Shown in pieces: positions 35,290-43,983 of a stretch of DNA of 64,000 nt (the stretch's first letter is position 1; each line of letters opens with the position of its first letter). Source of the stretch: Desulfobacteraceae bacterium UBA5852. GTDB lineage: Bacteria > Desulfobacterota > Desulfobacteria > Desulfobacterales > UBA5852. The stretch covers positions 39,256 to 103,255 of the forward strand of contig DJGG01000132.1 of NCBI GenBank assembly GCA_002432195.1. Direction: 5' to 3'. The notes beneath the pieces were generated by a model, which searched no databases, was not told the DNA's origin, and was given only the letters and a program-made list of their open reading frames with translations. The position numbers and the translations under genes were made by a program.

Positions 35290-35466
35290 ATGGGCAAGCG
35301 TCGTATTACCATCAGCTTGGACCCCGAAGCCTACAGCGCCCTCTCCACCGTGGCCGAGGTAACCGACCGTTCCCTGAGCTGGCTTGCCTCCCAGGCAATC
35401 AAGGAATTCCTTGAGCGGCAGGACGCGCTCAAGCAGAAGCCGATTGAATTTAGCTGGCGGCAATAG
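35290..35466 (+). CDS. Ribbon-helix-helix DNA-binding protein
   Basis: A 58-aa protein, MGKRRITISLDPEAYSALS... The short basic beta strand (RRITISLD) followed by two helices (YSALSTVAEVTD, SLSWLASQAIKEFLERQ) is the CopG/Arc ribbon-helix-helix pattern. A GAGGG lies upstream. It sits at the head of the rightward cargo cassette, behind four 10-bp repeats that may be its operator. It probably regulates itself, the cassette, or the divergent late operon. The GC content is like the phage rather than the lower-GC cassette that follows. Confidence 0.8.
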   Translation: MGKRRITISLDPEAYSALSTVAEVTDRSLSWLASQAIKEFLERQDALKQKPIEFSWRQ

Positions 35467-35535
35467 ATATTCGGCGACCCGACCCACCTCAAACGACAAA
35501 ATCGACAAATCGAGTCAAGAGTTCGGTGATAGGCC

Positions 35536-36120
35536 ATGATGCGTGCTATGGACTGGACGTTGTCCAATCCAAGTGAATTTCGGCCTTTACATGCGGAACA
35601 CGATTTCTCATTCGCTGACCAAAGAGGTAGGAAACCATACCCGTATACAATTCAATCGATGACATCCCGGGATCCAGCAATGGTGGATGTGTACTCCTCG
35701 GAAAAACGAAGCCAAGTCATGAGCCGCGTCATTGGGCGAGATACCAAGCCTGAGAAGCGTGTACGATCAGCCCTCCATCGGGCCGGATACAGATTTAGAC
35801 TGCACAGGGGGGATTTGCCGGGGAAACCTGATATTGTGCTCGCCCGATATTGCACGGTCATTTTCGTCAACGGATGTTTCTGGCATCAACATCCCGGTTG
35901 CTCAAAGGCGACAATTCCGCAAAACAATAGACAGTTTTGGGAAAGAAAACTGAGTCGCACAGTGGAAAGGGATGAGCAAAACAGATCGGACTTGAGGCGT
36001 CTGGGATGGAACGTAATGACTATCTGGGAATGCGAAATGCGTAAGTCATTCGATATGACCATAAAACGTGTCGTGGAAAATTTAATATATATTGATCAAA
36101 AGAGCGTCAAAAGAGGATAA
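35536..36120 (+). CDS. vsr: Vsr-like DNA mismatch endonuclease
   Basis: The protein is 194 aa from the first ATG; later ATGs at 35,659 or 35,680 would give 153 or 146 aa, closer to typical Vsr, and no start has a strong ribosome site. Hallmarks are intact: MSRVIGRDTKPEKRVRSALH, then GYRFRLHRGDLPGKPDIV, the zinc and catalytic block FVNGCFWHQHPGC, NVERD-like TVERDEQN, and LGWNVMTIWECE. Vsr enzymes nick at T:G mismatches formed by deamination of 5-methylcytosine and accompany cytosine methylases (family knowledge). Two such methylases follow at once, so it probably repairs their mutagenic products. A restriction role for a Vsr-fold nuclease is also possible. Confidence 0.88.
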   Translation: MMRAMDWTLSNPSEFRPLHAEHDFSFADQRGRKPYPYTIQSMTSRDPAMVDVYSSEKRSQVMSRVIGRDTKPEKRVRSALHRAGYRFRLHRGDLPGKPDIVLARYCTVIFVNGCFWHQHPGCSKATIPQNNRQFWERKLSRTVERDEQNRSDLRRLGWNVMTIWECEMRKSFDMTIKRVVENLIYIDQKSVKRG

Positions 36121-36122
36121 GT

Positions 36123-37451
36123 GTGATTATAGAATCTCAGATCTATGAGCCTCTGCTTAAAGCCTCCACGAACGGCAAGCTCTCTAATGAAAATTTCAGA
36201 GCCATCACTAAGTTGCTTGAGGGAGAGGTTCAAAGTGAAGTTCGCAACTGGAGACCTGAAACCAATCCGGATATGCGGAAACCTAATCCCGCCTTTCAGG
36301 TTTTGGACTTTTTCTGTGGCTGCGGCGGCATGTCCTTGGGATTCTCCGCGCTTTCGAGGATTGTTCCGTTGATTGAGGTGATCGGCGGTTGCGATATAAA
36401 CAGCGATGCCCTCTCGACTTTTGAACGGAATTTCGCAGTTCCGGGAATTAAGATGGATGTCAGAGATTTGGTGGATGACGACAACGCCTTATCGCGATTC
36501 CTTGAATTGATGCCCCGTTACAACAAGAACAGACGATCAATTATAATTGGCTGCGCACCCTGCCAAGGTTTCACCTCTCATCGCAAGCGGCACTGGCACA
36601 AGGAAGATCACAGGAACACTTTAATCGGCGCATTTGCATCTATAGCAGTCAGATTAAATCCAGAATGCATAGTGATGGAGAACGTCCCCGAGATGCTCTC
36701 CAAGAAGTATTGGAATCATTTTACAGACGCGAACGCCATCTTTAACGAAGCTGGTTACGTTGTATCCCAAGCAATCTATAATGTCGCCTCGTTTGGTGTT
36801 CCGCAGGATCGGTACAGGGCTTTGGTCATTGCGATGAAAAAGCCTTTTATTTTGCCGCATCCGAGGATCGAAGACCCTGCCGAGTTCAATACCGTACGCG
36901 ATGCAATCGGCGCCCTACCCCCGGTCTTACCTGGGCAAGCGCACCCGCAGGATTCAATGCACAGGTCGGCCGGCCATAGAGAGTCAACGTTAGCGACAAT
37001 TCGCGCTGTGCCAAAAAACGGGGGAAGCCGTCCAACCGGCGTCGGGCCGAAATGTTTAGACCGTGTTCGTGGATTTTATGATGTGTATGGACGGTTAGGA
37101 TGGGATCGCCCGGCGATTACAGTCACTCACTATGCGCGAAATCCCGCATCAGGCAGGTATGTGCATCCGGAACAGGACCGTGGTCTGACGATGAGAGAAG
37201 CTTCGCTCCTTCAAAGTTTTCCTGTGGGATTTGAATTCAGAGGCACATTTGATTCCATCTTCAAGCAGATCGGCGAGGCCGTCCCGCCTTTGTTTGCGGC
37301 AGCCGTTGCGGCGCATTGCGTGATAGAACTGCTTTCGAAAAGCCCTGATTCTGCTGAGAAGGCACGAGCGGTCCCTCCGATTACTGAGCCTGTGAGCAGT
37401 TCCTTCTCCAGCGTGATCGCTGGAATAAAAATGGCGAGAAATAACAGATGA
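36123..37451 (+). CDS. DNA cytosine-5 methyltransferase (first of two)
   Basis: A 442-aa protein from a GTG start three bases after the vsr stop, with AGAGGA upstream. It has an extra N-terminal region of about 55 residues, then motif I DFFCGCGGMSLGF, the catalytic PCQ loop GCAPCQGFTSH, motif VI MENVPEM, motif VIII QDRYRALVIA and a C-terminal QIGEAVPP. It transfers a methyl group from S-adenosylmethionine to C5 of cytosine. The overlap with the next methylase (ATGA) shows a coupled pair. Two separate C5 enzymes often handle the two strands of an asymmetric site. GC content is well below that of the surrounding phage. Confidence 0.92.
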   Translation: MIIESQIYEPLLKASTNGKLSNENFRAITKLLEGEVQSEVRNWRPETNPDMRKPNPAFQVLDFFCGCGGMSLGFSALSRIVPLIEVIGGCDINSDALSTFERNFAVPGIKMDVRDLVDDDNALSRFLELMPRYNKNRRSIIIGCAPCQGFTSHRKRHWHKEDHRNTLIGAFASIAVRLNPECIVMENVPEMLSKKYWNHFTDANAIFNEAGYVVSQAIYNVASFGVPQDRYRALVIAMKKPFILPHPRIEDPAEFNTVRDAIGALPPVLPGQAHPQDSMHRSAGHRESTLATIRAVPKNGGSRPTGVGPKCLDRVRGFYDVYGRLGWDRPAITVTHYARNPASGRYVHPEQDRGLTMREASLLQSFPVGFEFRGTFDSIFKQIGEAVPPLFAAAVAAHCVIELLSKSPDSAEKARAVPPITEPVSSSFSSVIAGIKMARNNR

Positions 37452-38518
37452 AATTGACTTGCGTGGATGGTTTTTCGGGCGCAGGAGGACTGAGCCTGGG
37501 GCTTGCACGAGCCGGGTTCGATATTGTCCTTTCCTTTGATAATGACCCATTATGCATTGAAACACAACGGCTCAATCCAAAATACTTTGGACATCAAGTG
37601 TTGTGTTCAGGGATTGAGGAAATGTTGGGCGGTCAGCTTTTGAGAATCGCAAGGCTACAACCGGGTGAGCTCGACCTCCTTGCGGGAGGCCCCCCATGCC
37701 AAGGATTTTCCGTACAACGGATCGGCCCGGATGAAGACAACAGGAACAATCTGGTTCTAAAGTATGTGCAACTTGTTGAAGAGGTCCGGCCCAAATACTT
37801 TTTGATGGAGAATGTAAAGGGCCTCGCGGGAAAGCGAGGTGGAGAATACCTCTTTCGCGTTATGCGACGAGCAGAAAAATGCGGGTATCACGTCCATTTC
37901 AGGGTTTTGGATGCTCAAGACTTTGCGGTGCCGCAGCGCAGGCAGCGCGTTATGGTTGTTGGAGAGCGTTTGATAAACGGCGGATCTCCCAAGTTCGTCT
38001 TCCCCAAAGCTATGACCCCTCAAGGGAAGCGGGTTACAGTCCGAATGGCTATTGGTAAACTTCCAGTACCGCCACAGAGTGGTGCCGAACATCCGGATTA
38101 CACCCACCATAGAAGGGATCGCCTCTCAGACCTCAACAAGAAAAGACTGGCGGCGCTGAAGGCAGGCCAGGGGCGCGAACACCTTCCCCCCGAATTGCTG
38201 GCTGAATGCCATCACGTAAGCCCAGAAATCATCGGCCACCGTAATGTATATGGGCGAATGCGCTGGGATGACGTCGCTCCAACAATTACCGCAAGATTCG
38301 ACAGTTTTACCCGAGGCCTGTTTGGGCACCCGTCCCAGCTTCGCTCTATTTCCTTGCGTGAGGGGGCTGAATTGCAAACATTTCCCTCAGACATGGTCTT
38401 CGCTGGAAACAAGGTGGATATTGCCCGGCAGATTGGAAATGCCGTTCCGGTCCGTCTCGCGGAGGCAATCGGAAAGTCTATAGCGGCTTGCCTCGATGAT
38501 AGAGGGGAAAGGAGCTAA
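37448..38518 (+). CDS. DNA cytosine-5 methyltransferase (second of two)
   Basis: A 356-aa protein with motif I DGFSGAGGLSLGL, catalytic loop GGPPCQGFSVQR, motif VI MENVKGL, motif VIII RRQRVMVVG and motif X QIGNAVPVRLAEAI, all intact. It overlaps the first methylase by ATGA, and its stop abuts the next gene's ATG. Its sequence differs enough from the first methylase that a recent tandem duplication is unlikely, so the pair may recognise different strands or sites. It is part of the acquired restriction-modification cassette. Confidence 0.93.
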   Translation: MKLTCVDGFSGAGGLSLGLARAGFDIVLSFDNDPLCIETQRLNPKYFGHQVLCSGIEEMLGGQLLRIARLQPGELDLLAGGPPCQGFSVQRIGPDEDNRNNLVLKYVQLVEEVRPKYFLMENVKGLAGKRGGEYLFRVMRRAEKCGYHVHFRVLDAQDFAVPQRRQRVMVVGERLINGGSPKFVFPKAMTPQGKRVTVRMAIGKLPVPPQSGAEHPDYTHHRRDRLSDLNKKRLAALKAGQGREHLPPELLAECHHVSPEIIGHRNVYGRMRWDDVAPTITARFDSFTRGLFGHPSQLRSISLREGAELQTFPSDMVFAGNKVDIARQIGNAVPVRLAEAIGKSIAACLDDRGERS

Positions 38519-41500
38519 ATGAGTTTTGAAAGTTTGGTCCGCGATTACTTGACATCAATGCATGAATATATTGATGCGGCGGCCGCTACCAGAGAAGTGA
38601 CGCCCGAACTTTCCTACCGCCCTGTTCTTGACACGTTTCTGCGCAAAATATCACGGCTCTATTGTCCCGATGCGGACATCATTTTCGAACCCAAGCTGCA
38701 AGGCCATGCCGGGCGACCCGATTGGCGAATATACAACAATGCCGATTTTGGCCTGTATGGATTCGTGGAGGCCAAAGGGCTTGACCCTCGGAATCCGATT
38801 AATATAGAGCCGCATAGAGAGCAGATATCTAGGTATCTTGGAACTGGCCAGCGGGTAATTCTGACGGACGGAATAGAGTTCATTTTCTTCGAACCTGGGC
38901 GAATTGATACTGCACAGCGTCACTGCATAGTCCCAAAACCAATTCGACATCGTTTATCCAGAACAATTCCAATAGATTTTCTAATAGACAACCTTCTTAG
39001 AGATTTTTTTCGCGAGACCGGCTTTCGGCAATGCTCAGAGGAGCAATTAATTAGAGAAATTGCGAAACGAGCTTCCGCGCTCGCGGAATGTGTTCTTATC
39101 CTCTCACAGGCCCCACCTGATTCGGGGGTATCGGAGGATGAGAACCGGACTATTCGCATCCTGCATGATTTGCATGGAGCGTTGCGTTTGCAGCATGACC
39201 CTGTCCTCCGGCAGCCCAAAATTTTCGCCGATTTTGTGGCGCAGGTTCTATGTTTTGGTTTGTTGTACGCCCACCGTGTCGTTGCAGGAGAAGCCGGGGA
39301 ACCACCATCACGCTATGAGGCAATACGTCGGTTTTGGACAGACGCGGTTTTCGCCAGTTACGCTGATCGCCTTGTACCGTTTAAAGCGTTGGTCGGGATG
39401 CTTGAATCTGAGTTATCGCCCGAAGGGGAATCCGCAAGCCAACTCCGATGCTGGTATGACGATGCTCGTAGGTTGCTGGCTCATATTCAGTTGCGTTTAG
39501 CTCAGCGTAGCGCCCCCGACTATCATACGCTTTACGAACAATTTCTTGCCGAGTTTGATCCAAAGACAAGGTTTGATTTTGGGGCTTTCTACACGCCACC
39601 CGAGTTGGCAGGCTTTACCGTGGGGGCAGCAAAATCGGTAGCTGAGTCAACCTTCGGAGGACGATGTCTTTTTGAGGAAGGAAATAAAATTATCGACCCA
39701 TGTTGCGGAACGGGCACATTTTTGGAGCAGTTGGTCCGGCATTCGTCAGGCGGAAATGCGGCGCACTTGGTTGGTTTCGAGATTCTGCCCGCCCCATACG
39801 CATTAGCCCACTATAGGATTGCAATGCTCCGAATTGAGAGCGTACCGGAGCATGATATCGATATATTTCTGACAAATTCCTTGAGTGACGAATTGATCGA
39901 TGGCGATGACGATCATCCTGCAAGCGTTCTAAGGGAGGAGTTGCGCCGTGCTAAAAATTGCGCTCAGCCGCCGATCGTACTCGTTATTGGGAATCCTCCG
40001 TCGTCCGATAGTTTCGGTCCGCACAGCACAGGCGAGAACTTCACCGTGATCGAGCGGTTGCTTGAGGATTTTCGGCCGCCGGAGGGAGAGCGCCGTTCAA
40101 GACAAAACATACAGAAGCAGATTGGCAATGATTTCATGAAATTTCTGCGTTGGGCGGCCGACAAGGTACTTGAGAGTGATATGGGCATTTTGGCGCTTAT
40201 ACTCCCATCCACCTTTGCAGCTCACCCCACTTATCGCTACGCTCGAGAGTGGTTGATAGGGCACTTCTCGCATTTTTGGGCGATGGATATAGACCGGGAT
40301 CTGCGGACAGGTGTCCGTTCCTCAAGCCTTTTTAACTCTCGGCAGGGGCGCATGCTTCTAATCGCTACACACACGGGGTCGGTTCCCGACACGCTCGCCG
40401 AACGACTTCATTACATTGCCATAACCGACAAGACTCGCACACAGAAGAAATCTTTCCTGGATGAATCACGGTCCTCCGGCGACTATATTGCTCTATTCTC
40501 ACAGTACGATCTAAATCGGGAAACAAAAGCTTTTCGGTTTGGAGAGCAGAGCTATGACAGGGATCTGTATTCTCGGTTCTGGGCGATTCACTCGACAGGT
40601 CCCGGAGTCCCTGCAGAAGGCGAGCGATGCATATTCGAACGACATTGCTCCGGGATAAAACTTGCTCCGGTTGCGCTATTCGTGCATCCAAGCAGACCGC
40701 TCCTTCAACGAAGGAGCCAGGAGGTCGGCAATCTCGCCACGCCATATGCCAATCTGATAGAGCGCTGGTTTTCCGGCCAAAAGAAACCGCCCGGGGAAAA
40801 CAAACTAACCCAAGAGGTGAGACAACGTTTAGGGGCCGCATCTATTGCCGAGACCTCCTATCGGAAGTATTCTTTTCGACCTTTTGTTCCAATGCATCTT
40901 CTTTTTGAAGACTCACTCCTGCGCGTTCTTAGCGGGCTTGGAGGCGGAGGTACTCGCCTCCGGCCGGAAGTGGTTTCCGCATATTCGAGCCTCGGGACGG
41001 TAGGCATTGCCATCGCGCCATCTCCTATCGACATAGGTGATGACATTCACCGCTTTGCGACGTTCTGCTGGGACATGCCAGACAATGATCTTTGCGCTAG
41101 AGGCAATGCGCATGTGTTCTGTAATCAGTTCCCCGAAAACAAGCCTCCAGGTGGAAGAGCATGGGATCCGACTCCGAAAACAAATATCTCTGAGTGCCTG
41201 CTCGCGGCGGTGAGGGCAGTTCGTCCCGAAACCACGGCTCGTGACATTGTTTTTTATAGCTATGCAGTTCTTTGCTCAGGAACACTTCTGGAAGCATTTG
41301 CTGAGGCCTACTACACGGCTTCCGATAGGGAGAATATTCCGAGGATTCCAATTGTTAGTGATCCGGATATTATTGCGGCGCTGATAGGTAAGGGGCAGAG
41401 AATAGCTGAGTTGGAAAACCCTGAAACAGAGGTTCAACTACAGGCTTGGGCAGTTCGGCTTGAAAGTGCGTATTCTAGAGAATTCAAGCTGGTCAAGTTC

Positions 41501-41794
41501 TCTGTAGACGATGAGAGGCACGAGATCCGGCTTTTCTCGGATATACAACGTGAACCTGAAATCACACTCGAGGGAATTCCTGAAGAACTTTTGCAAATTA
41601 CCATATCGGGGTATGAAGTCATAAATTGTTGGCTTAAATTTCATACCTACGCCTATACAAGGACTGCTTTCACGAGTGCGGAATTTTGCGAATTGTTGAG
41701 GCTCCTGTCCGTTCTGATGTCACAAATTGACGTAATTAGCGATGTCGATGCCGTGATTGAAAAAGTAATCTCAAGAGAGGTGGAGCTCTTATAA
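38519..41794 (+). CDS. Fused restriction nuclease and N6-adenine methyltransferase, type IIG / ISP-like
   Basis: A 1,091-aa protein beginning one base after the second C5 methylase. Near the N-terminus, PDWRIYNNADFGLYGFVEAKG (Asp 66 region to Glu-x-Lys at about 85) fits a PD-(D/E)XK nuclease. The methyltransferase core has FDFGAFYTPPELAGF, motif I DPCCGTGTFLEQL at about 402-415, and motif IV GNPPSSDSF at about 490. The C-terminus GYEVINCWLKF and the following helices resemble the type ISP specificity domain. No helicase domain is present, so it is not a full type ISP enzyme (about 1,500 aa). It probably both cuts and methylates DNA. Lower GC than the phage genes suggests acquisition. Confidence 0.85.
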   Translation: MSFESLVRDYLTSMHEYIDAAAATREVTPELSYRPVLDTFLRKISRLYCPDADIIFEPKLQGHAGRPDWRIYNNADFGLYGFVEAKGLDPRNPINIEPHREQISRYLGTGQRVILTDGIEFIFFEPGRIDTAQRHCIVPKPIRHRLSRTIPIDFLIDNLLRDFFRETGFRQCSEEQLIREIAKRASALAECVLILSQAPPDSGVSEDENRTIRILHDLHGALRLQHDPVLRQPKIFADFVAQVLCFGLLYAHRVVAGEAGEPPSRYEAIRRFWTDAVFASYADRLVPFKALVGMLESELSPEGESASQLRCWYDDARRLLAHIQLRLAQRSAPDYHTLYEQFLAEFDPKTRFDFGAFYTPPELAGFTVGAAKSVAESTFGGRCLFEEGNKIIDPCCGTGTFLEQLVRHSSGGNAAHLVGFEILPAPYALAHYRIAMLRIESVPEHDIDIFLTNSLSDELIDGDDDHPASVLREELRRAKNCAQPPIVLVIGNPPSSDSFGPHSTGENFTVIERLLEDFRPPEGERRSRQNIQKQIGNDFMKFLRWAADKVLESDMGILALILPSTFAAHPTYRYAREWLIGHFSHFWAMDIDRDLRTGVRSSSLFNSRQGRMLLIATHTGSVPDTLAERLHYIAITDKTRTQKKSFLDESRSSGDYIALFSQYDLNRETKAFRFGEQSYDRDLYSRFWAIHSTGPGVPAEGERCIFERHCSGIKLAPVALFVHPSRPLLQRRSQEVGNLATPYANLIERWFSGQKKPPGENKLTQEVRQRLGAASIAETSYRKYSFRPFVPMHLLFEDSLLRVLSGLGGGGTRLRPEVVSAYSSLGTVGIAIAPSPIDIGDDIHRFATFCWDMPDNDLCARGNAHVFCNQFPENKPPGGRAWDPTPKTNISECLLAAVRAVRPETTARDIVFYSYAVLCSGTLLEAFAEAYYTASDRENIPRIPIVSDPDIIAALIGKGQRIAELENPETEVQLQAWAVRLESAYSREFKLVKFSVDDERHEIRLFSDIQREPEITLEGIPEELLQITISGYEVINCWLKFHTYAYTRTAFTSAEFCELLRLLSVLMSQIDVISDVDAVIEKVISREVELL

Positions 41795-41893
41795 GGGGCC
41801 AAGGGGGACCTTCAAAAACTCAATAACTATTTGCATCCTGTTCTGACGCAACCTTGACCGGTCCTTTTTGCCACGCAACCTCAAGGAATCCCC

Positions 41894-42190
41894 ATGGCCT
41901 TCACGAAATCAAGCCTCATCGAAGCTGTAATGGCCCCAACCGGGCTCACCAAGAAGAGGTCCACTGAGATAGTTGAAACCCTCCTGGAGCTGATGAAGCG
42001 CTCCCTGGAAGCCGGGGATGTCATCCTGGTCAGCGGCTTCGGAAGGTTCAGCGTGCGGGCCAAGCATGAGCGCCGCGGCCGCAACCCGGCAACCGGCCAG
42101 GACTTGATGCTGCCGCCCCGGAAGGTGGTCTCCTTCAAGTGTTCGGGCAAGCTCCGGATGCTCCTCAACGGAAGGCAATCGGCGCAATGA
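41894..42190 (+). CDS. Phage-encoded IHF/HU-family DNA-bending protein
   Basis: A 98-aa protein. It shows the family pattern TKSSLIEAVMAPTGLTKKRS, the dimer core VETLLELMKRSLEAGD, VILVSGFGRFSVR, and the DNA-binding arm with GRNPATGQDLMLPPRKVV. It most resembles the IHF alpha type (GFGRF, RNPATG). It bends DNA, which can help integration, packaging or promoter control. High GC and position just after the cargo cassette tie it to the phage. Its stop overlaps the ATG of the next small ORF. Confidence 0.9.
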   Translation: MAFTKSSLIEAVMAPTGLTKKRSTEIVETLLELMKRSLEAGDVILVSGFGRFSVRAKHERRGRNPATGQDLMLPPRKVVSFKCSGKLRMLLNGRQSAQ

Positions 42191-42499
42191 TCCTCAAAAT
42201 CCTCGACAACCGCATCCTCTACTTCAATCCAGGCCGGAGCCTCGATTTCGGGAGGCTCAACCGCGCTCACTGTCTGGTTCAACCCACTATGGAAATCCCT
42301 GATAGATGGCTTCGGCAACCACGGGCCAGGCAGCAGGCGTCATGCAGGGCTCAGCCTCCGATGTGATGCCCTGCTCCCGGGACTGCCATGGGCGGAGCGA
42401 TGCCAAGCCCTTGAGGAGGCGGCAGAGCAAATCATCTGGGATGACTTGGATTATCTTCCCAACAATCCTCCTCCAGGCGATGGTTTAATGATAGGTTGA
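42187..42499 (+). pseudogene. Small frameshifted or recoded ORF coupled to the IHF-like gene
   Basis: An ATG at 42,187 overlaps the IHF-like stop and opens MILKILDNRILYFNPGRS. This frame has good coding signal for about 25 codons and then fades. From about 42,260, the +1 frame reads VWFNPLWKSLIDGFGN... and later WAERCQALEEAAEQIIWDD, also well formed, and stops at 42,499. That second frame has no start codon of its own. Joining the two gives a protein of about 103 aa, so this is either a gene with one frameshift or one using recoding. The end overlaps the convergent nuclease gene by 15 bases. Confidence 0.45.
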
Positions 42500-43105
42500 G
42501 GGGGATTTTCCACCACCATCTAAGTAGTCTTGCACATAAGTCGGGAATCTACTTTTTAACATTTCTCTTACTGTTGTGCGGGGCAACCCCGTCTTCTCCG
42601 TGATGGCACTGAAGGTCATGGTTTCCGCCAGCCGCTTGACCTCATCGGCCTTCCGCAGCCACTCCCGAGCGTCCCGTGGCCTTTTCGACTTGGGGGCGTC
42701 CTCGATTTCCAGGGCCTCCCCTCGTACGTACCGCAGCAGCAGGCGCTTCGCCTGATCCGCCCCCCAGCAGCAGACCGCCAAATAGCCCTGGTCCCCCAGG
42801 CATCGGAGGAAACAGCGTTGGTCCTTGGTGGGACCGTTGCCCCCCTCCCGCTTCATCTCGATGTAAAGCCCATGGTAGCCCAGCCGTGGCACCGGAAGGC
42901 ATAAGTCAGGCACCCCGGCGCGCAGGCCTTCGGCTTTCATCCAGCTGGCCAGGGCAGGCCCCCGGCGGGCCGCATTCGGAATGGCGTAGAGCAGCCCCAG
43001 CTCGGGGTACTGCCGGGCCATGAGACCCGCGAAGTTGACGACCGCAACTTGTTCCCGGTGTTCGAGGTGGGCCCGGGGTGCCCTGGCAATGCTGTTATTG
43101 TTCAC
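42485..43105 (-). CDS. VRR-NUC nuclease with C-terminal helix-turn-helix-like region
   Basis: A 206-aa protein. Residues about 15-115 match the VRR-NUC pattern: PNAARRGPALASWMKAEGLRAGVPDL (key: GVPDL), then GLYIEMKREGG with the Glu-x-Lys of the active site, and Gln/Gly downstream (LRCLGDQGYLAVCCWGADQA). Such phage nucleases process branched DNA. The C-terminal about 60 residues contain SAITEKTGLPRTTVREML, like a helix-turn-helix. The gene is the last in the leftward early operon and overlaps the convergent small ORF. Confidence 0.85.
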   Translation of the reverse strand: MNNNSIARAPRAHLEHREQVAVVNFAGLMARQYPELGLLYAIPNAARRGPALASWMKAEGLRAGVPDLCLPVPRLGYHGLYIEMKREGGNGPTKDQRCFLRCLGDQGYLAVCCWGADQAKRLLLRYVRGEALEIEDAPKSKRPRDAREWLRKADEVKRLAETMTFSAITEKTGLPRTTVREMLKSRFPTYVQDYLDGGGKSPSTYH

Positions 43106-43123
43106 TGCGAAGCCCTCCCCTGC

Positions 43124-43594
43124 TCAGAATGGGATATCATCCTCCATGCTTTCATAGACTGGGGGCACCGGCCCAACAGCACCACGACCCTGCCCGTGCG
43201 CCTCGTAGGGGTCCTCGTAATCCCCCCCGGCCTCCCGCTGCCGCCGGCCACCCCCGCCGCTGCCGCCGTTCCCGCCGCCCAGCATGACCATGTTTTGGCC
43301 GATGATGTCGGTGGTGTAGACGGTCTGGCCGTCTTTCTCGTAGCTGCCGTACTGGATCCGTCCTTCGAGGTAGATCTGCTTGCCCTTGGTCAGGTACTCC
43401 CCGCAGATCTCGGCGAGCTTCCCGAAGAAGGTCACCCGATGCCACTGAACGTCGTCAACCCAATCGTCCCCCTTCTTGCGCTTCTCGTTCGTGGCCAGGC
43501 TGAACTTCGCCACGGCCAGCCCCGCCTGGGTGTAGCGAACCTCTGGGTCCTTCCCCAGGTTGCCAATCAGAATCACCAAATTTTTGCCCGCCAT
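43124..43594 (-). CDS. ssb: Single-stranded DNA-binding protein
   Basis: A 156-aa SSB. The OB-fold opens NLVILIGNLGKDPEVRYTQAG with VAKFSLATNE and WHRVTFFGKLAEIC, followed by VEGRIQ-like YLEGRIQYGSYE. A Gly-rich linker follows and the acidic C-terminal tip DDIPF contacts partner proteins. It coats single-stranded DNA in phage replication and recombination. It lies next to the replication and nuclease genes in the leftward early operon. Confidence 0.95.
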   Translation of the reverse strand: MAGKNLVILIGNLGKDPEVRYTQAGLAVAKFSLATNEKRKKGDDWVDDVQWHRVTFFGKLAEICGEYLTKGKQIYLEGRIQYGSYEKDGQTVYTTDIIGQNMVMLGGGNGGSGGGGRRQREAGGDYEDPYEAHGQGRGAVGPVPPVYESMEDDIPF

Positions 43595-43600
43595 GGTTCC

Positions 43601-43756
43601 CTACTCCCTTCCCCGCTTGCGTTGCCTGGCCTGGAAGATGGCGTCCACGACGGCGCCCCCCAGGAACAGCCCCATGACCACCACAAGGACCCAAAGCAGC
43701 AGGAAGAGCTCGACGCTGCAGTCCGACGCAACCAGGGTCCTGGTGATCTCGTCCAT
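43601..43756 (-). CDS. Small single-span membrane protein
   Basis: A 51-aa protein (MDEITRTLVASDC...). Its ATG shares one base with the stop of the upstream gene, so this start is preferred to the longer frame. One strong transmembrane segment (FLLLWVLVVVMGLFLGGAVV, residues about 18-37) is followed by a basic tail QARQRKRGRE, predicting an inside C-terminus. It could affect the membrane or superinfection. A holin role is possible but unsupported, as it is in an early operon. Confidence 0.7.
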   Translation of the reverse strand: MDEITRTLVASDCSVELFLLLWVLVVVMGLFLGGAVVDAIFQARQRKRGRE

Positions 43757-43983
43757 CAAATCAGCCCCTTCTCCTTCGCCAACCACACGGGCACGAAAAC
43801 CTGGAAGTCCCGGCCCTTGATGTTCTTGGCCTCGATTTGGCTCTTCGGCAGCCAAAATCGGTTCTCACCGTCGGTGAACCAAACAGCCAACGGGGATTCC
43901 CCGATGGCCTCCAGGTAGAACTCCATCACGTCGGCCCGCATGGCCCGCGCGTGCCGAGCGCGTTGCTCACTACGGTTGCTCAC
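43756..43983 (-). CDS. Small early protein of unknown function
   Basis: A 75-aa protein that starts in an ATGA overlap with the upstream gene and ends one base into the next. A basic N-terminus precedes a beta-rich middle (AVWFTDGENRFWLPKSQI) and an aromatic C-terminal part (FQVFVPVWLAKEKGL). It resembles the many small phage proteins with a WFT..G..WLP pattern whose function is not known. Coupling on both sides supports that it is real. Confidence 0.75.
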   Translation of the reverse strand: MSNRSEQRARHARAMRADVMEFYLEAIGESPLAVWFTDGENRFWLPKSQIEAKNIKGRDFQVFVPVWLAKEKGLI

